In this document: positions 35,776-45,729 of the stretch, in pieces
Layout of the letters: each line of letters opens with the position of its first letter
Numbering within the stretch: the first letter of the stretch is position 1
Source: Dasania phycosphaerae
GTDB taxonomy: Bacteria > Pseudomonadota > Gammaproteobacteria > Pseudomonadales > Dasaniaceae
Reading direction: 5' to 3'
Length of the DNA stretch: 64,000 nt
Assembly (NCBI RefSeq): GCF_026891035.1
Contig: NZ_JAPTGG010000017.1
Coordinates: 8,312-72,311, forward strand
Translations under genes and position numbers: made by a program
The notes under the pieces: generated by a model
Seen by the model: only the letters and a program-made list of their open reading frames with translations
Told to the model about the DNA's origin: nothing
Database searches by the model: none

Positions 35776-37641
35776 CTAAATAGAAAGCTTACCGACTTTA
35801 CGGCCGCCATAAATTAAATTAACCAACGCTCTAGAACCAACGATGGCAGTGAACATTGAGGTGATAATACCCAGCGATAAAGTCACAGCAAAACCACGCA
35901 CAGGGCCGGTACCTACGGCATAAAGTATTACCGCTACTAATAAGGTAGTGAGGTTGGCATCCATAATGGCAACAAAGGCACGCTCATAGCCGGAGTTAAT
36001 CGCCTGCTGCGGCGACATGCGATTATTAAGCTCTTCTTTTATACGGGCAAAAATCAACACATTGGCATCTACTGCCATACCTACGGTTAATACCACACCC
36101 GCAATGCCCGGCAGGGTTAAGGTAGCCGACATTAGCGACATCATAGCCACTAGCAATACCATATTGACCGCCAAGCCAACCACCGCTATCACACCAAAGA
36201 CGCGGTAATACAAAATCATAAAGGCGGCGACCAAGGTCAAACCAATTTGTACCGACATTAAGCCCAGTTGAATATTCTCGGCACCTAATGACGGCCCTAC
36301 GGTACGCTCTTCCACAAAATCCATGGGTGCAGCCAAGGCTCCGGCGCGCAGCAACAAGGCTAGCTCGGCCGCTTCGGCGGGGTTATCTAAACCGGTAATA
36401 CGAAAGCGCACCCCCAAGGCCGATTGTATGGTGGCCAAGCTGATAATGCGCTTTTCATCATAGGGTATACGCACCGCCACTTCTTCACCGGCCTCGTTGA
36501 TTTCATAACGAGTACGGCTTTTGCGCTCTATAAATAACACCCCTAAACGACGTTTAATATTATTGCGGGTAACGCGGTGCATCATGCTGCCGCCTTCGCT
36601 ATCCAGGGTGATGTTAACTTCGGGCTGGCTGGTTTGCGGATCAAAACCTGCGGCGGCGTTGGCCACACGCTCACCGGTAATCACTACGTTGCGCTCTAAC
36701 CATGCAGTGCCACGGCGCTCATCGCGGTATTGGAATTCTTCGCGGGTAGCACTGCTGGCGCTAAGCTTGGCCTCTAAGCGAAATTCCAGGTTGGCGGTTT
36801 TACCTAATATGCGCTTGGCTTCCGCGGTATCTTGTACACCAGGTAATTCCACCACTATGCGGTTGCGACCCTGACGCTGTACCAAGGGTTCTGACACCCC
36901 CAACTCGTTAACACGGTTGCGTAAGGTCGTTAAGTTTTGGCCTACTGCGTAGTCCTCTATCTCTTTGATTTTGGCTTCTGAAATTGTCCAGCGTAATTGA
37001 TAACCACTGTCGCCGCTTATATCTTCACGTACCAACTCGGGGTATTCGCTGCGTATTTTTTTGCTGGCTTGTTGGCGCAGCTCTTCGGTTTTAAATTTAC
37101 CGCGAATAAAACCGCCCTGCTCATCCAGGCTGACAAAACCGCGTATTTTTTCTTCTCGCAGCTGGCGTTTAATGCCTGTGTTGTAAAACTCCATACGCTT
37201 GGCTAAGGCAGCCTGAGTATCCACCTCTAATAAAAAGTGCACGCCACCACTTAAATCCAAGCCCAGCTTCATGGGCTCTGCACCCCAGCTGCTCAACCAA
37301 TCAGGGGTGGTTGAGGCTAGATTTAAGGCTACGATGTAACCATCACCCAGCGCGCGCTGTATCACGCTTTGGGCATGCAGTTGATCATCCCTATGCTGCA
37401 GGCGGATCAAGGCATTTTTTGCTTTATCGCCTATCTCCTCGCCAAAATATTCTATGCCGGCTTCCTGCAGTGCCTCGGTAACGCGGCTTAGGGCTTTGTC
37501 ATCGATTAAGGTGGCGCTGCTCTCACCGGAAATTTGCACCGCCGGATCGGGGGTATAAAGATTAGGGGCGGCATAAAAGAAACCCACGCTGACAATAAAC
37601 GCTATCAGCAGGTATTTCCAAACAGGAGTTTTATTAAGCAT
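35776..37641 (-). CDS. secD: SecD protein translocase subunit
   Basis: 621 aa, six TM segments and a large periplasmic domain. LGLDLSGGVHFLLEVD, the RVNELGVSEPLVQRQG region, LPGIAGVVLTVGMAVDANVLIFARIKEE and the closing TSMFTAIVGSRALVNL are all standard. In many gammaproteobacteria tgt and yajC come directly upstream. Here purL does, 89 nt away, with an imperfect GC hairpin (about 37657-37680, no T-run) in between. SecD/SecF therefore probably have their own promoter in that gap. Confidence 0.97.
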   Translation of the reverse strand: MLNKTPVWKYLLIAFIVSVGFFYAAPNLYTPDPAVQISGESSATLIDDKALSRVTEALQEAGIEYFGEEIGDKAKNALIRLQHRDDQLHAQSVIQRALGDGYIVALNLASTTPDWLSSWGAEPMKLGLDLSGGVHFLLEVDTQAALAKRMEFYNTGIKRQLREEKIRGFVSLDEQGGFIRGKFKTEELRQQASKKIRSEYPELVREDISGDSGYQLRWTISEAKIKEIEDYAVGQNLTTLRNRVNELGVSEPLVQRQGRNRIVVELPGVQDTAEAKRILGKTANLEFRLEAKLSASSATREEFQYRDERRGTAWLERNVVITGERVANAAAGFDPQTSQPEVNITLDSEGGSMMHRVTRNNIKRRLGVLFIERKSRTRYEINEAGEEVAVRIPYDEKRIISLATIQSALGVRFRITGLDNPAEAAELALLLRAGALAAPMDFVEERTVGPSLGAENIQLGLMSVQIGLTLVAAFMILYYRVFGVIAVVGLAVNMVLLVAMMSLMSATLTLPGIAGVVLTVGMAVDANVLIFARIKEELNNRMSPQQAINSGYERAFVAIMDANLTTLLVAVILYAVGTGPVRGFAVTLSLGIITSMFTAIVGSRALVNLIYGGRKVGKLSI

Positions 37642-37730
37642 AGTTGTTCCATTATTAGCGCCGCCTTAATGGCAGCGCTCTAGGGTTGTTCTTGTTATTA
37701 AGGTCTTACGGTACTTGTTAAAGGCTGGAC

Positions 37731-40700
37731 CTAGCCCACCCAAACCCGCGCATTGCGGAATAGACGCATCCAAGCGCCATCTTCATCCCACTCATCGGGC
37801 TGCCAAGAGTTTTGCACCGCGCGAAACACCCGCTCGGGGTGAGGCATCATAATGGTGACACGGCCATCGGCACTGGTCACCGCACTAATACCCTCAGGCG
37901 AGCCGTTGGGGTTAGCGGGGTAACGCTCGGTGACCTGCAGGTGGTTATCTATATAGCGCATACCTACATGACCAGTAGCCGCCAAGGCTTGCTGCTGCTT
38001 GGCACTGCCAAACTCAGCGCGGCCTTCACCGTGGGCAACCGCGACCGGCATATATGAGCCAGCCATGCCCTTGAGTAATATGGAGGGTGATTCTTGAATT
38101 TCAACCAGCGATACGCGGGCTTCAAATTGCTCGGAGTTATTGCGTACAAAACGTGGCCAATGGTCGGCACCGGGGATTAAGCTCTTAAGGTTAGACATCA
38201 TCTGACAGCCATTACACACCCCTAAGCTAAAGGTGTCTTCGCGGTGGAAGAAGGCTTCAAATTGATCGCGGGCGCGCTTGTTAAACAAGATAGTCTTGGC
38301 CCAACCTTCACCAGCACCTAATACGTCACCGTAGGAGAAGCCACCACAGGCGGCTAGGCCTCTGAATTCGTCCAGTGTTACACGGCCCGATAATATATCG
38401 CTCATGTGTACGTCTACAGCAGCAAAGCCGGCCTTATCAAAAGCCGCCGCCATTTCCATTTGGCCGTTAACGCCCTGCTCGCGCAGTATCGCCACCTTGG
38501 GCTTGTTGCGCTTTTTCATAAACTTAGCGGCCACATTTTTATTGGGGTCGTAAGTTAGCTTGGTAGAGAGACCGGGATCATCTTCGGCGATTAAATCAAA
38601 CTCTTGCTGCGCGCACTCGGGGTTGTCACGCAGCGCCTGTAGACGGTAGCTGACCTCTGACCACATTTGCTGATAGTGGCTGCGGGGATGGCTTAATAAC
38701 ACCGCCTCACCGCGCTTAATGGTGATTTGGTCATCGCTGCTGACCTCACCTATATGTTTAACCGCAGCGGCTATGCCTTGATCGGCAAAGGCCTTAATCA
38801 CGCTCTTCAGGCTGCGGCGCTTAACTTGTAGTACCGCGCCTAACTCTTCGTTAAACAATACCGCCAGGTCTTGCTCGCCTAACTCGCTAATATCTATATT
38901 TACACCGCAGTGACCGGCAAAGGCCATTTCACAGAGGGTTGCAAACAGGCCGCCATCAGAGCGATCGTGATAGGCGATAGCCCACTCTTTATCCAGCACT
39001 TTTTGCATGGCATTGAAAAAGCCTTTTAAGTGCTCTGGGTTATCCACATCTGCTGGGGTATCGCCAATTTGGTTATACACTTGCGCTAAACAGCTGGCAC
39101 CTAAGCGGTTTTTACCCATACCTAGGTCAATTAACAGTAGGTCGGTATTACCTTGGTCGGTGCGCAATTGTGGGGTAATCGATTTGCGCACATCGGTAAC
39201 AGGGCTGAAGGCCGAGATCACCAACGACATAGGTGCCGTGACTGACTTAGTGTGGTTGCCCGCATCCCAAGTGGTCTGCATAGACATAGAGTCTTTGCCC
39301 ACAGGTATGGTCAAGCCTAAGGCTGGGCACAACTCCATGCCTACCGCTTTTACGGTGTCATAAAGTTTTTCGTCTTCGCCAGGGTGGCCTGCGGCACACA
39401 TCCAGTTGGCCGATAATTTAATATCGGTGATATCGGCTATCGCACTACAGGCAATATTGGTAAGCGCCTCACCTACCGCCATGCGGCCAGAGGCAGGGGC
39501 ATTGATTAATGCCATAGGGGTGCGCTCACCCATGGCCATGGTTTCACCGGCATAGCTATCGTAGGAAACGGTAGTCACCGCACTATCGGCTACCGGCACC
39601 TGCCAGGGGCCTACCATTTGATCGCGGGCGACCATGCCGGTAATGCTGCGGTCACCTATGGTGATCAGGAAGTTTTTGCTGGCCACGGTAGGCAGCTTGA
39701 GTATGCGCTCGGCAGCTTCCTCTAGCTCTACAAAACGAGTGTTAAACTTCACCCCTTTAACTTTAATACGCGACAGTTTGCGGTGCATTTTAGGGGGTTT
39801 GCCAAACAATACCGACATGGGCAAATCGACGGGGTTGTTTTCGAAGTGGGTATCGCCCACCCGCAGGTGATGCTCATCGGTGGCCTCGCCCACTACCGCA
39901 TATGGGCAGCGCTCGCGCTCACAGATTTGCTCAAAAGTGGCTAAGTCTTCTGGCTTCACCGCCATTACATAGCGCTCTTGCGACTCATTACACCAAATGG
40001 CTAAGGGCGACATGCCCGGCTCGTCGTTGGGCACCTTGCGCAATTCAAAGTTGCCACCACGGTTGCCGTCTTTTACTAGCTCGGGGAAAGCATTAGACAA
40101 ACCACCGGCACCCACATCATGAATAAAGGCTATGGGGTTGTTTTCGCCCATGGCCCAGCAGCGGTCTATTACCTCTTGGCAGCGACGTTCCATTTCGGGG
40201 TTTTGGCGCTGTACTGAGGCAAAGTCTAAATCTTCGGTAGAGCTACCTGAAGCCATACTAGAAGCCGCGCCGCCACCTAAGCCTATTTGCATGGCGGGGC
40301 CACCTAAGGCAATCAGCTTACAGCCAGCATCGAATTCAGTTTTTATCACATGTTCGGCTTTAATATTGCCGTAACCACCGGCAATCATAATGGGCTTGTG
40401 ATAGCCGCGGCGCTCTATGCCGGCGGGGCCATTGACGGTTTCTTCATAAGTACGGAAGTAGCCACATAAGTTGGGGCGACCAAACTCATTATTAAAGGCT
40501 GCGCCCCCTATGGGGCCTTCTATCATAATATCCAGCGCCGAAACTATGCGCTCGGGCTTGCCATAGTCCAGCTCCCAAGGCTGGTTAAAATCAGGGATAT
40601 ACAGGTTAGACACGGTAAAACCGGTGAGGCCCACCTTGGGCTTAGAGCCCTTACCTACCGCGCCCTCGTCGCGTATTTCACCGCCAGAGCCAGTACCGGC

Positions 40701-41621
40701 ACCTGAAAAAGGCGCTATCGCCGTGGGGTGGTTATGGGTTTCCACCTTCATTAACAGGTGTATATCTTCGTGGTGATAATTGTAGGTATAGGTTTCAGGA
40801 TCAGGGTAAAAACGCCCGGCCTTGCTGCCCACTACTACGGCGGCATTATCGGAATAGGCCGACAATACGTTCTCACCACCCAATTCATTGGTGTTTTTAA
40901 TCATTTTAAACAGCGAGTGCGGCTGCTTCTTGTTATCTATGGTCCAACTGGCATTAAAAATTTTGTGGCGACAATGCTCTGAGTTGGCCTGGGCAAACAT
41001 CATTAGCTCTACATCGCTGGGGTTGCGCTCTAAGCCTTTAAAACTTTCAACCAGGTAATCTATCTCATCATCAGCCAAAGCCAAGCCCAATTCTTGGTTG
41101 GCTTTAAGCAGCGCTTTGCGGCCACCTTTAAGCACATTAACCGTGGTCATAGGGCTGGGTTGCTCGTGCTCAAATAGCGCCTCAGCCTGTTCCAGCTTGG
41201 TATAAACCGCCTCTACCATGCGGTCGTGAATCAGTGACTTTAATAACTCGGCCTGTTCGGGTTTGAGGCTTTTTTTGCCCATCACCGTAAAGGCAATACC
41301 GCGCTCTATACGCTTCACGGCCTTAAGGCCACTGTTGTGCGCTATATCAGTAGCCTTACTAGACCAAGGAGAAATGGTGCCTGGGCGCGGCAACACTAAA
41401 AACAGCAAGCCTTCAGCCTCTTGTGCTTTAGCCTTGGGGCCATAGCTGAGTAGCTTTTCTAAAACCTTTTGTTTGGTTTTGGGTAATTCACCGTCTACGT
41501 CTGTAAAATGAACAAACTCTGCGTAAATACCTTCTAGGCCGGGAATAGACTTGGTTAGTTGAGCAACAAGCTTTTGGATACGAAACTCTGATAGTGCTGG
41601 GGCGCCACGATTTATCAGCAT
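37731..41621 (-). CDS. purL: Phosphoribosylformylglycinamidine synthase (large, single-chain type)
   Basis: 1296 aa, fourth step of purine synthesis (FGAR to FGAM, with glutamine and ATP). An N-terminal PurS-like part, two AIRS-type ATP-binding halves (SGAGTGSGGEIRDEGAVG, GMGENNPIAFIHDVGAGG) and a C-terminal glutamine amidotransferase with catalytic Cys in LGVCNGCQMMSNL and His in MMPHPERVFRA. Full length. AGGAAGGA lies about 10 nt before the ATG. Divergent from mltF, the same partner as in E. coli and Pseudomonas. Confidence 0.98.
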   Translation of the reverse strand: MLINRGAPALSEFRIQKLVAQLTKSIPGLEGIYAEFVHFTDVDGELPKTKQKVLEKLLSYGPKAKAQEAEGLLFLVLPRPGTISPWSSKATDIAHNSGLKAVKRIERGIAFTVMGKKSLKPEQAELLKSLIHDRMVEAVYTKLEQAEALFEHEQPSPMTTVNVLKGGRKALLKANQELGLALADDEIDYLVESFKGLERNPSDVELMMFAQANSEHCRHKIFNASWTIDNKKQPHSLFKMIKNTNELGGENVLSAYSDNAAVVVGSKAGRFYPDPETYTYNYHHEDIHLLMKVETHNHPTAIAPFSGAGTGSGGEIRDEGAVGKGSKPKVGLTGFTVSNLYIPDFNQPWELDYGKPERIVSALDIMIEGPIGGAAFNNEFGRPNLCGYFRTYEETVNGPAGIERRGYHKPIMIAGGYGNIKAEHVIKTEFDAGCKLIALGGPAMQIGLGGGAASSMASGSSTEDLDFASVQRQNPEMERRCQEVIDRCWAMGENNPIAFIHDVGAGGLSNAFPELVKDGNRGGNFELRKVPNDEPGMSPLAIWCNESQERYVMAVKPEDLATFEQICERERCPYAVVGEATDEHHLRVGDTHFENNPVDLPMSVLFGKPPKMHRKLSRIKVKGVKFNTRFVELEEAAERILKLPTVASKNFLITIGDRSITGMVARDQMVGPWQVPVADSAVTTVSYDSYAGETMAMGERTPMALINAPASGRMAVGEALTNIACSAIADITDIKLSANWMCAAGHPGEDEKLYDTVKAVGMELCPALGLTIPVGKDSMSMQTTWDAGNHTKSVTAPMSLVISAFSPVTDVRKSITPQLRTDQGNTDLLLIDLGMGKNRLGASCLAQVYNQIGDTPADVDNPEHLKGFFNAMQKVLDKEWAIAYHDRSDGGLFATLCEMAFAGHCGVNIDISELGEQDLAVLFNEELGAVLQVKRRSLKSVIKAFADQGIAAAVKHIGEVSSDDQITIKRGEAVLLSHPRSHYQQMWSEVSYRLQALRDNPECAQQEFDLIAEDDPGLSTKLTYDPNKNVAAKFMKKRNKPKVAILREQGVNGQMEMAAAFDKAGFAAVDVHMSDILSGRVTLDEFRGLAACGGFSYGDVLGAGEGWAKTILFNKRARDQFEAFFHREDTFSLGVCNGCQMMSNLKSLIPGADHWPRFVRNNSEQFEARVSLVEIQESPSILLKGMAGSYMPVAVAHGEGRAEFGSAKQQQALAATGHVGMRYIDNHLQVTERYPANPNGSPEGISAVTSADGRVTIMMPHPERVFRAVQNSWQPDEWDEDGAWMRLFRNARVWVG

Positions 41622-41824
41622 ACTGAATTCATTCCTTCCTAAGGGGAGTATTAAAAAGCCCCCATTCTACTTGAATTCTTACAAAAGAGTTATGTTTCTG
41701 TAGGGCTAGAGGGCGCTAAAATCCGTCATTTATTAAAATAGCTATGCCGGCCCTAAAGCGCTGGCTATTTTTTCGCCAATGATAAGCAAATACAAGCCCA
41801 GTCCAGGCTGCTAAAATAAGCGCT

Positions 41825-43270
41825 ATGCATTACTACCCAGTAACACTGACCCCACGACTACGCCAGCTGCTAAGCAGCCTGTGGCTAATGATGTTGTTAA
41901 GCGCCTGCGATTTCAGCAAGCTGGAGCCTGACAACAAAACCCATCTCAAAGTAGTCACTCGCAACGGCCTCACCACCTACTACCAAGATAAAAACGGCCC
42001 CACCGGCTTTGAGTATGAGCTAGTTAAACGCTACGCCGAATTTCAAAACCTAGAGTTGGAATTTGTCTCGGTGCACAGCCTGGATGATATTTTTACCGCG
42101 CTGCGGGAAAATCGCGCCGACTTAGCCGCCGCCGGATTAACCATCACCCCCCAACGGCAACAGCAGTGGCTATTTTCGCCCTCGTATTTAGATGTGCAGC
42201 AGTGGGTAATCTACAACCGCAAGACTCACCGCAAACCCAAGGCGCTAAGCGACCTTATAGGCAACCGTATGGTCATCATGACCAGTAGCAGCCATGGCGA
42301 AATTCTGCAGCAACTACAACTGCAGCACCCAGAATTAAGCTGGCACGAAGCACCTGATGCAGAAACCATAGATCTGCTAGACATGGTGGCCAACGGCGAA
42401 AGTGACTACACCGTTATCGACTCCAACGACTTTATCGCCAATCGCGGCTTTTACCCCAGCCTGCGTCCTGCCTTTGAAATTGGCGACCCTGGGCAGCTGG
42501 CTTGGGCATTACCTAAAAACGCCCACAGCGAACAGCAACTGCTCTCACTAGCAGCCTTTTTTAAAGAAATTACTGAAGACGGTACCTTACAACAATTACA
42601 AGAGCGTTTTTACAGCCACGCCGAAGAACAAGAACAAGTCAGCACCAATACCTTTGCCAAAGCGGTGGATAATAAACTGCCCCAGTACCGCGAACTAATA
42701 GAAAAAACCGCCCAGCAATACAATATAGATTGGCGCCTACTGGCCTCGATTAGCTATCAAGAATCTCACTGGAACCCTAGAGCGCGCTCACCCACTGGGG
42801 TGCGCGGCATGATGATGCTTACCCAAAGCACCGCCAAAGAAATGAACATAATTAACCGCCTGGACTTAGAGCAAAGCCTGCAGGGCGGCGCCGCTTATTT
42901 CAAAAAAATAAAACGCAAATTACCCAGTGCCGTCAAAGAACCCGACCGCACCTGGTTTGCCCTGGCTGCATACAATCTGGGGCTGGGCCACATAAAAGAC
43001 GTGAGAAAAATTACCAAACAACAGGGAGGCGACCCCAATAAATGGGCCGACATTAAAACCCGCCTGCCATTACTACAAAAACGTAACTGGTATAGAAACA
43101 CCAAATACGGCTACGCCCGCGGCCAGGAAGCCTTAACCTATGTGCAAAATATACGGCATTATTATAATTATTTGCAGTGGTCGGAACTCAGCCAAAATCG
43201 CACCCCACCACCCAAACAAATGGATCAATATTTACCAGAGAGTTTATTAGGGAGTTTTGATGCGTTATGA
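41825..43270 (+). CDS. mltF: MltF membrane-bound lytic murein transglycosylase F
   Basis: 481 aa. A lipobox (MMLLSAC) at about residue 28 gives a lipid-anchored periplasmic protein. Residues ~40-265 are a solute-binding-protein-like domain (type 3) that in the family regulates the enzyme. Residues ~285-440 are the SLT domain with catalytic Glu in ISYQESHWNPRARSPTGVRG. It cuts peptidoglycan glycan strands to 1,6-anhydro ends. Its place between purL and tadA is conserved across gammaproteobacteria. Confidence 0.96.
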   Translation: MHYYPVTLTPRLRQLLSSLWLMMLLSACDFSKLEPDNKTHLKVVTRNGLTTYYQDKNGPTGFEYELVKRYAEFQNLELEFVSVHSLDDIFTALRENRADLAAAGLTITPQRQQQWLFSPSYLDVQQWVIYNRKTHRKPKALSDLIGNRMVIMTSSSHGEILQQLQLQHPELSWHEAPDAETIDLLDMVANGESDYTVIDSNDFIANRGFYPSLRPAFEIGDPGQLAWALPKNAHSEQQLLSLAAFFKEITEDGTLQQLQERFYSHAEEQEQVSTNTFAKAVDNKLPQYRELIEKTAQQYNIDWRLLASISYQESHWNPRARSPTGVRGMMMLTQSTAKEMNIINRLDLEQSLQGGAAYFKKIKRKLPSAVKEPDRTWFALAAYNLGLGHIKDVRKITKQQGGDPNKWADIKTRLPLLQKRNWYRNTKYGYARGQEALTYVQNIRHYYNYLQWSELSQNRTPPPKQMDQYLPESLLGSFDAL

Positions 43271-43280
43271 AAAAGTCTCT

Positions 43281-43326
43281 AGCTCCTAGTCTATAGTTTC
43301 ATAGCCTATAGCTCCTAGCTTATAGT
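43281..43326. repeat. CTAG-rich short direct repeat
   Basis: Two 17-bp copies (43281-43297 and 43310-43326), identical at 15 positions, lie between mltF and tadA. The 70 bp around them contain several CTAG and CTATAG tetramers/hexamers, which are normally scarce in gammaproteobacterial DNA. It is not a CRISPR (only two copies, spacer 12 nt). Origin unknown. Confidence 0.5.
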
Positions 43327-43380
43327 CGCTAGGGCTAGTCGTCACTCTGGTGTAAGCCGGAGCCCTGCTTTTACTAGCAG

Positions 43381-43857
43381 CTACCCTCTAGCGACTCCCT
43401 TCTTCTCTTCCCGCCGTTTTTTAAAAAACGTACTGAGCATAGCGCTACACTCTGCGGCTAACACCCCGCCCTGATAGGCCACTTTATGATTTAAGTGCTC
43501 GCCCTCAAACACACAGGGATTACTTTCCACCACCCCCGCTTTAGGTTCGGTGGCCCCATAAACCACGCGCGTCACCCGCGCATGCACTAAGGCTCCCGCA
43601 CACATAGTGCAAGGTTCCAAAGTAACATACAGGGTAGTTTCGGGCAGGCGGTAATTGCCTAATACTGTGGCCGCATCCCGCACAGCCATCACCTCGGCAT
43701 GGGCGGTAGGGTCGTTACTGCTAATCGGGCAGTTATAGCCTTGACCCAGCACTTTATCATCAGCCACCAAGATGGCTCCTACCGGCACTTCACCTTTGGC
43801 TGCCCCCTGCTCGGCTAAGAGCAGCGCTTTTGCCATCCAGTATTCGTCAGTCAACAC
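43381..43857 (-). CDS. tadA: tRNA-specific adenosine deaminase TadA
   Basis: About 158 aa from the chosen start. Makes inosine at tRNA-Arg position 34. The zinc/catalytic motifs HAEVMAVRDAA (His-x-Glu) and LEPCTMCAGALVHARV (PCxxC) are intact. The N-terminus is uncertain. The frame is open upstream to 43908, but the family begins just before DEYWMAKALLLAEQ. I chose GTG 43855-43857, which has GGGAG about 10 nt upstream. The TTG next to it is also possible. Convergent with mltF. Confidence 0.94.
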   Translation of the reverse strand: MLTDEYWMAKALLLAEQGAAKGEVPVGAILVADDKVLGQGYNCPISSNDPTAHAEVMAVRDAATVLGNYRLPETTLYVTLEPCTMCAGALVHARVTRVVYGATEPKAGVVESNPCVFEGEHLNHKVAYQGGVLAAECSAMLSTFFKKRREEKKGVARG

Positions 43858-43984
43858 CTGCCACCCACTCCCTATAAACACCCAGTACAAGAAGGCGGAT
43901 AATAACAATCATAGCAGCATAAAAATAGATAAACGGCTTGATACAAGCCGCATTGAGCAGCGATAAAACCTTAGGAAATTGCCG

Positions 43985-44470
43985 CTAGGCGTGTAGCGGC
44001 AATAGAGACTGTTGTTGCAACATCAATTCAATCTGATCAGCCACCATGGGTTTGGCCACATAATAGCCCTGGATAAACTTGCAGCCTTCCCTGCGCAAAA
44101 AATCATACTGGCCAGCGGTTTCTACCCCCTCAGCCACCACAGCCACCTCCAGTTTAGCCGCCATGGCAATAATGGCTGAACATATAGCCATACAGTCTTT
44201 ATCTTGCGGAATACCTTTGACAAATTCGCGGTCAATTTTCAGAAAATCGACTTTGTAATTTTTAAGATGCACAAGACTAGAGTAGCCAGTACCAAAGTCA
44301 TCAAGCGCAACCTTAATACCCTGCTCCCGCAAACCAGACAATGACAACAACGCTTTTTTGGCATCTTTTATAATAGCCGTCTCGGTAATCTCCACCTCCA
44401 ATGAGGCTGAACTTAATTGATGTGCATTTAACTCATGAACCACCATTGCAACCAAGTCATCCAAATAAAA
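43985..44470 (-). pseudogene. C-terminal part of an EAL phosphodiesterase domain, cut off by an amber codon
   Basis: This stretch is in the same frame as the upstream receiver-GGDEF gene and directly follows its TAG (44471-44473). It encodes the second half of an EAL domain: VEITETAI, DDFGTGYSSL, LKIDREFVKGI and VAEGVETAGQY, all intact metal- and c-di-GMP-binding motifs. Read through, the junction would be NASAR-stop-FYLDDL. The family normally has Gln at this spot (SARQF), so one C-to-T change of CAG to TAG explains it. The fragment could only be made by readthrough or restart (a TTG at 44462-44464). Alone it lacks the EAL glutamate and is unlikely to work. Confidence 0.85.
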
Positions 44471-45709
44471 CTACCTGGCCGAGGCATTGATTGCAATACG
44501 AACTATGGGCAAACCACATGAAAGCCAGTGCTTGGCATCAGCACAAGCCTGACGTAAAACCCACTCACCCATGGGCAAAATAAAACCGGTTTTTTCTGCC
44601 AAGGGAATAAAATGGGCTGGGGAAACCAAACCTACCCCCTCACGATTCCAACGTATTAGGGCCTCAACACTGAGTATTTTACCCGTGGCCACCTCGATTT
44701 TTGGCTGATAATATAAAACAAATTCACCCCTGCCTAGCCCGGTGCGCATGGCATGATCCAACTCAAGCTGGTCCTCTAATCTTACCGCCATACTTGCATT
44801 ATAAAACTGCACACCTTGACCGCCTTCGTTTTTAACTTTGCCCAGCGCAATATCGGCGTTGCGCAATAAACTACTGGCGTTTTTGCCATTACCTGGACAC
44901 ATAGCTACACCAAAGCTGTGGGTCATATATAACTTACAGCCTTGTATATCATAAGGCTTATCCAACACCTCAGCTAAGCCCTTAACGAAATTGCTTACCT
45001 GCTCGACATTATTTACATCGGCTAGCAAAACAACAAATTCATCGGCAGCCAATCTTGCAATTAGATCCTCAGCGGTCAAACAGCGTTTAAGTCGGGCAGC
45101 GATTTCTTTCAGCAACAAGTTACCTGCTTTATAGCCTAAACTGTCATTAACCGATTTAAACCTATCAACGTCTAAATAAATCAATGCCATAGCCTTATTA
45201 GCTTCGCCACTACGTAACAACTTCGACAAACTCTTAACAAAACTAAACCTATTAGGCAATGAAGTTAAATCGTCATGATTGGCTATATGATTTAACTTTT
45301 CCTCCGCAGCCTTGTGTTGTAGCCTACTCTTAGCATCTGCCAGCTCTCTTTGCACTGCAGGAATTAAGCGCTTAAAATTCCCTTTCATAATGTAGTCCTG
45401 CGCGCCTATCCTCATAGCCTCTGCGGCAAGCTCTTCACCTATAGTTCCAGAAACAAAAATAAAAGGCGTCTGCCTATCTACCCCCCTAACAATTGCAAGA
45501 GCCTCTGTACCGATCATATCCGGCATGGAGTAATCACAAAAAACAATATCCCACTGATATTTCAACGCTTCCTTCAAACTCTCTTTAGTTTCAACAACCG
45601 TATATTTTGTAGAAAAATTCCCACGCGACAACTCATTAACTAACAACAAACAATCATCTTCAGAGTCTTCAATTAACAAGGCACGTATCTCGACCTTATC
45701 GTTGCTCAT
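44471..45709 (-). CDS. Receiver-GGDEF-EAL protein, truncated in the EAL domain
   Basis: 412 aa as it stands. A receiver domain (RALLIEDSEDD, phospho-acceptor in FCDYSMPDMIG, ~5-125), a GGDEF domain (HDDLTSLPNRFSF, YLDVDRFKSVNDSLG), whose active-site signature is AADEF instead of GGDEF, and the first part of an EAL domain including SVEALIRWN. It then stops at TAG in the conserved SARQF position. The degenerate signature suggests no diguanylate cyclase activity, and the cut EAL would lack most catalytic residues. Restored, the protein would be 574 residues and probably a phosphodiesterase. ATG 45707-45709 has GGGAG 8 nt upstream. It lies 20 nt after the single-domain receiver gene. Confidence 0.88.
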   Translation of the reverse strand: MSNDKVEIRALLIEDSEDDCLLLVNELSRGNFSTKYTVVETKESLKEALKYQWDIVFCDYSMPDMIGTEALAIVRGVDRQTPFIFVSGTIGEELAAEAMRIGAQDYIMKGNFKRLIPAVQRELADAKSRLQHKAAEEKLNHIANHDDLTSLPNRFSFVKSLSKLLRSGEANKAMALIYLDVDRFKSVNDSLGYKAGNLLLKEIAARLKRCLTAEDLIARLAADEFVVLLADVNNVEQVSNFVKGLAEVLDKPYDIQGCKLYMTHSFGVAMCPGNGKNASSLLRNADIALGKVKNEGGQGVQFYNASMAVRLEDQLELDHAMRTGLGRGEFVLYYQPKIEVATGKILSVEALIRWNREGVGLVSPAHFIPLAEKTGFILPMGEWVLRQACADAKHWLSCGLPIVRIAINASAR

Positions 45710-45729
45710 AACATACTCCCTTATATAAC

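Noticed and set aside
37657..37680. Intrinsic terminator between purL and secD
   Set aside because: The hairpin is imperfect and lacks a T-run, so it was only mentioned under secD.
43281..43326. CRISPR array
   Set aside because: Only two imperfect copies with a 12-nt spacer and no cas genes.
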